From: HGM04593 sp045654645 | GTDB lineage: Bacteria; Bacteroidota; Bacteroidia; Bacteroidales; Bacteroidaceae | DNA length: 61,688 nt | Direction of reading: 5' to 3' | Assembly: GCA_045654645.1 (NCBI GenBank) | Contig: JAZONR010000035.1 | Location: 1 to 61,688, forward strand | Shown: piece after piece, positions 57,404 through 61,688 of the stretch | Layout: each line of letters opens with the position of its first letter | Position numbering within the stretch: position 1 is the stretch's first letter | Translations under genes and position numbers: made by a program | Notes under the pieces: model-generated | What the model was told of the DNA's origin: nothing | Databases searched by the model: none | What the model saw: the letters and a program-made list of their open reading frames with translations, nothing else

Positions 57404-60184
57404 TTATTTAACGAGAACTTTCTTGTTTTCCACAATGTTTATTCCTTTTTTGGGGTGGCTAAGGCGTTTGCCGGCAATGTTGTAGATGTTGGTGCCTTTG
57501 TTTTGTGGGGTGGTGGCTATCCCGTCAATGCCGGTGGGGTTGCAAAAGTGTATCGCAAATTCACTTGCCTGTGCAATGTTACACTCTAACCAGCATTGGT
57601 TTGCTGCAATGTCCTTTGCTCCGTCGAAAGTCTTGAATGTGTTATTTGCAAAAACAAACTTCCTTATATCATCGTTTTGCAACAGGCTGCTCTCTGTAAA
57701 GTTACCTTTTAGTAGGGATTCGGGAAGTGAGGTTATGGCTTCCCTGTCCGACATCGTGATTACAAGCTGATAGAGGCCGGCACTCCCATATATTATTGCC
57801 GGGGTGCCGCTTTTCAGTGTCTCTCCCGGGCCGGCAATGGCTCTCATTTCACAGCAGTATCCGCTTGATTCACTATCCTTGATATCTGTTATTGTTGTAT
57901 CATAGGCGTAAATCCCTTCGGGGATGATAACGTTGAATGGCAGGCATATTGCTGCCGCACCGTCTGCTGTAAGTGTTAATGGGAAGGTCTCAACCTCTTC
58001 TATGGTGTATGTGGCAAGGCCTGCTTTTGTTGCCTTGTCGTTGCCAATCACACCGTGCTCTTTGTATACATTGACGTAGTTTACGCCATCGCTGCTGCAG
58101 CGAATTTTGTATATGCCGGCTGTTTGTGTCTCTTCAAAAAGGTATGTGCCCGCCTCGGTCTTGTTGTCTGTGAACATAATATGTCCCCAACCGCTTAGTT
58201 TTGGCTCCTTGAGTGCCTTGCCCTGCATTGTGAGGGTATATCCCACACCCGATGGCTCAATGATGAAAATCTCATCACCCGCAGCCGATGTTGAATAGTG
58301 GTCGGGCGAGATGAGTTTGTAACCCTCGTTCTTGCTGTTGTCGTGGGTGGTGTTATAGGCGATGAACAGTGGTTGCCCGTTGTAGTTGATGTGGTATGCG
58401 CCGTTGTATCCCGGGTTGATGATTACTGAAAATAGGTGTATTCTTCCGTCGGGCATTGCAACAACGCCGGTGTGTGCACCGTCTCCTGCATCGCTCCTGA
58501 TGATTATGTTGCTTAGGTCTGTTGCATCTTCATCAACGAAATCTCCACTCACTGTTGCGCCCTTCTGCTTGCCAAAATATGGCGTGAGGTCAATGGCTTC
58601 GCCCTGTCGGGCAATGATGGTTACCTCATTGTATTGCCTGTTGCGTATCTTTTCTAATTGTGTTGATAGATTTTCCACAATAGCGGTATTGTCGGCAGCC
58701 ATATTCCTGTTCTCGTCAAATTCTCCATTGATATGTTTGAATATCTGCGGATTGGTTGAGTAGCCTGTTTCAATCTTTGGTCCCCATTGAATCATTGTGG
58801 GGCCACCTTTGGGCTCAACGAATTTCCAGCCTGCAGTGCATAGTGTCAATGTGTGGTTTTGCGCCATACCTATGGCAAACGGGCGCCCCTGCTCGTCATT
58901 GCCGAACCAAGTTGCAGCCTCACCGGGATAACCGTCAGTGGAGAGTGATGCGCCATTGCCTACACCGGCAATGCTTGCCATAACATCGAGGAAATCTATT
59001 TGTGAAACAAGTGAGTTCCTCACTGCCTGTTCTTTTATCATCGCAGGCCAATGAACGATGAACGGCACACGTGTGCCACCCTCAAAAGCGCTGTACTTGC
59101 CACCGCGCAGGCCACCTGTGGGCGAGTGGTCGCCAACAAGTTCCTCGGCTTGATCAACATAACCGTCATCAAGCACCGGTCCGTTGTCGCTGGTGAGTAT
59201 TATCAATGTATTCTCAAGCACTCCCTGCTCTTCAAGGGTGCGTATGATTTCGCCCACGCTCCAGTCGAACTGCACAATGGCATCGCCACGCAGTCCCATC
59301 TCGCTATGTCCGCGGAAACGCGGATGTGGGAAACGTGGCACGTGAACGTCGTTGGTTGCAAAGTACATAAAGAACGGTGTTTCGCTGTTCTCTCTTATGA
59401 ACTCCACTGCGTGGGCTGTTATGCTGTCGGCAATGTTCTCGTCTTTCCACAGTGCTGTGCCGCCACCTTTCATATAACCTATGCGCCCTATGCCATTTAC
59501 AATGGAGTTGTCGTGCCCGTGGCTCGATTTCAGGTTATAGAGCAGCTCCGGGTTATCCTTTCCGGTGGGCTCGCCCTCGAAGTTCTTGTTGTAGTTTACA
59601 TAGATTGGTGCCGACGGGTCATAGTTCGCTACCGAGCCGTTCTCTATGAACACACAAGGGACTCGGTCGGCTGTTGCTGCCATAATGTATGAGTAGTCGA
59701 AACCAATGTCTCCCAGTGCCGGTGTTATGGGTGCATTCCAGTCCTGCTTTCCTGTCTGTGAGCCAAGTCCAAGATGCCACTTTCCAAACGCCGCAGTGGT
59801 GTAGCCTGCATCCTTGAATACATCGGCAACGGTATATTTGTCGGGCGATATAATCATTGCTGCATCGCCGGCCGCAACGTCAGTTCCGCTCTTGCGCCAG
59901 GGATACTCTCCTGTGAGCAGGGAGTAGCGCGATGGGGTGCTTGTCGATGCCACCGCGTGGGCATTTGTGAAACGCAGGCCGTTGTTGGACAAACGGTTTA
60001 CATTGGGTGTGCGCACACCAACAGCACCATAACATTCAAGGTCGCCAAATCCAAGGTCATCGGCATATATCATAACCACATTGGGGCGCGATTTCAAATA
60101 GGGTTCACTATTTGCATCCTCTTGGGCAACCAAAGCCCCAGGCAATGTGGCCAATGCAAGCATACTAACGTTAAAGTTCTTCAT
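57404..60184 (-). CDS. Large secreted Ser-type sulfatase with C-terminal accessory region and T9SS-like tail
   Basis: 926 residues. Signal peptide MKNFNVSMLALATLPGALVAQ. Type I sulfatase domain (about 33-520): PNVVMIYADDLGFGDLECYG (metal ligands Asp-Asp), the formylglycine motif S-T-P-S-R with Ser82 in place of Cys, then LLTGEYPWR, FGKWHLG and TSDNGPV. A Ser at this site needs the anaerobic radical-SAM maturase (anSME), not found in this window. Residues about 540-880 are beta-rich and unassigned. The end (GIDGIATTPQNKGTNIYNIA through KKVLVK) matches the tail of the M60 peptidase. Acts on sulfated host glycans such as mucin or glycosaminoglycans; the substrate is unknown. About twice the usual sulfatase length. 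Confidence 0.93.
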   Translation of the reverse strand: MKNFNVSMLALATLPGALVAQEDANSEPYLKSRPNVVMIYADDLGFGDLECYGAVGVRTPNVNRLSNNGLRFTNAHAVASTSTPSRYSLLTGEYPWRKSGTDVAAGDAAMIISPDKYTVADVFKDAGYTTAAFGKWHLGLGSQTGKQDWNAPITPALGDIGFDYSYIMAATADRVPCVFIENGSVANYDPSAPIYVNYNKNFEGEPTGKDNPELLYNLKSSHGHDNSIVNGIGRIGYMKGGGTALWKDENIADSITAHAVEFIRENSETPFFMYFATNDVHVPRFPHPRFRGHSEMGLRGDAIVQFDWSVGEIIRTLEEQGVLENTLIILTSDNGPVLDDGYVDQAEELVGDHSPTGGLRGGKYSAFEGGTRVPFIVHWPAMIKEQAVRNSLVSQIDFLDVMASIAGVGNGASLSTDGYPGEAATWFGNDEQGRPFAIGMAQNHTLTLCTAGWKFVEPKGGPTMIQWGPKIETGYSTNPQIFKHINGEFDENRNMAADNTAIVENLSTQLEKIRNRQYNEVTIIARQGEAIDLTPYFGKQKGATVSGDFVDEDATDLSNIIIRSDAGDGAHTGVVAMPDGRIHLFSVIINPGYNGAYHINYNGQPLFIAYNTTHDNSKNEGYKLISPDHYSTSAAGDEIFIIEPSGVGYTLTMQGKALKEPKLSGWGHIMFTDNKTEAGTYLFEETQTAGIYKIRCSSDGVNYVNVYKEHGVIGNDKATKAGLATYTIEEVETFPLTLTADGAAAICLPFNVIIPEGIYAYDTTITDIKDSESSGYCCEMRAIAGPGETLKSGTPAIIYGSAGLYQLVITMSDREAITSLPESLLKGNFTESSLLQNDDIRKFVFANNTFKTFDGAKDIAANQCWLECNIAQASEFAIHFCNPTGIDGIATTPQNKGTNIYNIAGKRLSHPKKGINIVENKKVLVK

Positions 60185-60336
60185 AAAAGGTTTCTGTTTA
60201 TATTTCGCTAAAATAAAATAATTATTTCAAAAAAGAAAATTTTATCATCATCACACATTGAAAGTGGCATTTCAGCAAATGTCTACGCTGTTGTTTGATG
60301 TTATTTTGCGTTCAATAATCTTTAAAATAATTTGTT

Positions 60337-61416
60337 ATGTATAAGTTTTATCAAGATTCGCCTGAATTTAATTGGGCATACCAACCCATTGTAGATGAAC
60401 ACAATGAGGATTCCAACAAAAAGAGTGCAGGAAACAAGATTGCATTAAACCCGGAATGGGGCAACTTTGCTCAAAGTGGAGAAAACGTAATGGGGCAAAA
60501 AGAAAACAAGAAAAAGAATCCTGTGAATGTGCTACCCGGAGGCATATCTACCGGCAATGAACAACACATTGGCTGGAAAAACAAGTTAAAAGGTGCTATT
60601 GACATTATTAAAGATATGTCAGAGATTGCATCCGGAGCATATACTCCCGATGACTTTAGGAACCCTCGTTCAGTACCGGCGAGAATGGCCGGTTTCTTAA
60701 ATTATATGTCAATGCGTGATATTGACAAATGGGAAGACTCTAATAAAAAGAGAAACAGTGTGAAACGTAAAATAGTCGAGAAATTGAAAAACAACTCATT
60801 ATTAAGCCCCATTGCCGGAGGCTATGAGAAAATGATGAATGCAAAGATTATAAGGGAACTTGCCTTCCCTTTCAAGAGCCTAACACACACAGCTGCAGCT
60901 GTTGATATTGGGCCTGGAATTGATAAAAAATACTACAACCTTTCAAGTGCATCGGAGAGGTTTGCGAATAGAATCGATAAATATTTTGTTAGAGGAGACG
61001 GGAAAGATGAAAAAATGCATTATCTTAGCAGTTTGAGGAATTCTATGCGCCACACCATTTGGCAGGCTATGCTTGCGTCGCGCTATAACCCGCAAATTGC
61101 ATACAGTGCAGGAATGGCACACGAGACACGCCCCTATGCCGACACCGACAAAAGGGTTTTTGACAACGAAAGTGAAGCCGATATGGTAGTAGACCTTTTG
61201 AACAACGTTATAGGTCGCAGAATTGGAGCAAACAACCGCCACTTGAGCACTAAACAGATAGCATTGCTTGCACTTAGGGAACTTAGAGAGAACGGGCTCT
61301 ATCAGTATGAGCGTTTCAATGATGGGCTGTGGCGTGTAATGAAGGTGAGAATTTCCGATGATGTCTACAATGAGATGTACGATATATTTCTAAAATTAAA
61401 TAACTACGGAAAATAA
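60337..61416 (+). CDS. Putative toxin/effector-like protein with DUF6973-like C-terminal domain
   Basis: 359 residues, no signal peptide. The first 160 residues are polar and Asn/Lys-rich (NEDSNKKSAGNKIALNPEWG, KENKKKNPVNVLPGGIS) with no family I know. Residues about 230-298 show the order RNSMRHTIWQAMLASRY, GMAHE (His262-Glu263), and DLLNNVIGRRIG, which resembles DUF6973-type domains found at the ends of polymorphic toxins (RHxxW, HE, NNxxGR). Base composition is more AT-rich than neighbouring genes. The stop overlaps the start of a lipoprotein gene (TAATG), as in effector-immunity pairs. Without a search this assignment is tentative. Confidence 0.55.
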   Translation: MYKFYQDSPEFNWAYQPIVDEHNEDSNKKSAGNKIALNPEWGNFAQSGENVMGQKENKKKNPVNVLPGGISTGNEQHIGWKNKLKGAIDIIKDMSEIASGAYTPDDFRNPRSVPARMAGFLNYMSMRDIDKWEDSNKKRNSVKRKIVEKLKNNSLLSPIAGGYEKMMNAKIIRELAFPFKSLTHTAAAVDIGPGIDKKYYNLSSASERFANRIDKYFVRGDGKDEKMHYLSSLRNSMRHTIWQAMLASRYNPQIAYSAGMAHETRPYADTDKRVFDNESEADMVVDLLNNVIGRRIGANNRHLSTKQIALLALRELRENGLYQYERFNDGLWRVMKVRISDDVYNEMYDIFLKLNNYGK

Positions 61417-61688
61417 TGAAAAAAGTATTTTTGTTAGCTATTTCAGCAATGTTGCTGTTCTGCAGTTGTGAATATCTATTCGGTAGTCGCAAGGATAAAC
61501 TTGACTGCTTGGTTGGTGCTCACTGGGATGCCTGGAAAGCCGAAGGCAAGGACACAACAATGTGTTTCATTGACTTTGCCAAGGTTGTACCAATTGAGTG
61601 GGATACTATGGTGTATGTGAATTATTATGGTGTTAGGGATAGTGAAATTATAAAGGATTATATGAATAACCGTTATTGGCCGGAAAAA
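61416..61688 (+). CDS. Lipoprotein, candidate immunity protein (partial, right edge)
   Basis: First 91 codons, ATG at 61416 overlapping the stop of the preceding gene. Lipoprotein signal MKKVFLLAISAMLLFCSC with the lipid-bearing Cys in FCSC. The mature part is acidic/aromatic (LVGAHWDAWKAEGKDTTM, FIDFAKVVPIEWDTMVYVNY). No family recognised. Tight coupling to the DUF6973-like gene suggests it protects the cell in the periplasm from that protein, but this is inference. It runs off the window. Confidence 0.6.
   Translation, partial: MKKVFLLAISAMLLFCSCEYLFGSRKDKLDCLVGAHWDAWKAEGKDTTMCFIDFAKVVPIEWDTMVYVNYYGVRDSEIIKDYMNNRYWPEK

Overview
The window reads as a chromosomal segment of a Bacteroidota bacterium, most likely a gut Bacteroidales of the Bacteroidaceae/Prevotellaceae type. 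The evidence is consistent: promoters of the TTTG-N19/20-TAnnTTTG kind, a short primary sigma factor without region 1.1, BlaI/M56 regulation, DUF4836 and DUF5020 proteins, Ser-type sulfatase, GH2/GH20/M60 glycan and mucin enzymes, and proteins with type IX secretion (T9SS) style C-terminal tails. There is no phage, insertion sequence, CRISPR array or tRNA that I can recognise.

Layout. 1-2001 (minus) is the N-terminal part of a secreted protein with near-identical Ig-like repeats, each interrupted by a long Thr-Gly tract; it runs off the left edge. 2276-2411 holds the small SRP RNA and its terminator. 2488-5821 (minus) has a Wzc-like tyrosine autokinase and an M50B-like membrane metalloprotease. 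6275-14408 (plus) has a tiny histone-H1-like protein, a GH2 beta-galactosidase with a C-terminal F5/8C domain, and a DUF4836 lipoprotein/ABC ATPase/FtsX-like permease cluster. 14475-17971 is a complete dTDP-L-rhamnose operon (rfbACDB). 18169-20741 (minus) encodes a PorT-family barrel and a LysM/periplasmic-binding hybrid; 21095-24696 (plus) is a T9SS type B sorted protein overlapping uvrA.

24871-31781 (minus) is a four-gene operon, BlaI repressor, triple TonB-C-like protein, M56 sensor protease and a giant MG2-like/Sel1 fusion, with an operator of repeated TTTTAGA half-sites over its promoter. 32129-34163 (plus) pairs a DUF5020 (Tsx-like) outer-membrane protein with an AzgA-type purine permease. 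A GH20 hexosaminidase and a TrmH methyltransferase follow on the minus strand. 37593-42228 (plus) joins glutaminase, periplasmic asparaginase, a porin and a Dcu dicarboxylate antiporter: a route for deamidating Gln/Asn and feeding aspartate to fumarate respiration. RNase P RNA lies at 42278-42623 on the minus strand, then rpoD.

The right third has an M60 mucin-type peptidase, riboflavin synthase with three small genes, a FadL-type channel, rpiB-tkt of the pentose phosphate pathway, tex, a large Ser-type sulfatase, and at the right edge an AT-rich gene resembling a DUF6973 toxin-like protein overlapping a lipoprotein gene (effector/immunity-like). Two families of non-coding repeats are scattered between genes: a hairpin-bearing element found just after rfbB, the M60 gene and tex, and an 85-base tandem unit upstream of the GH20 gene.
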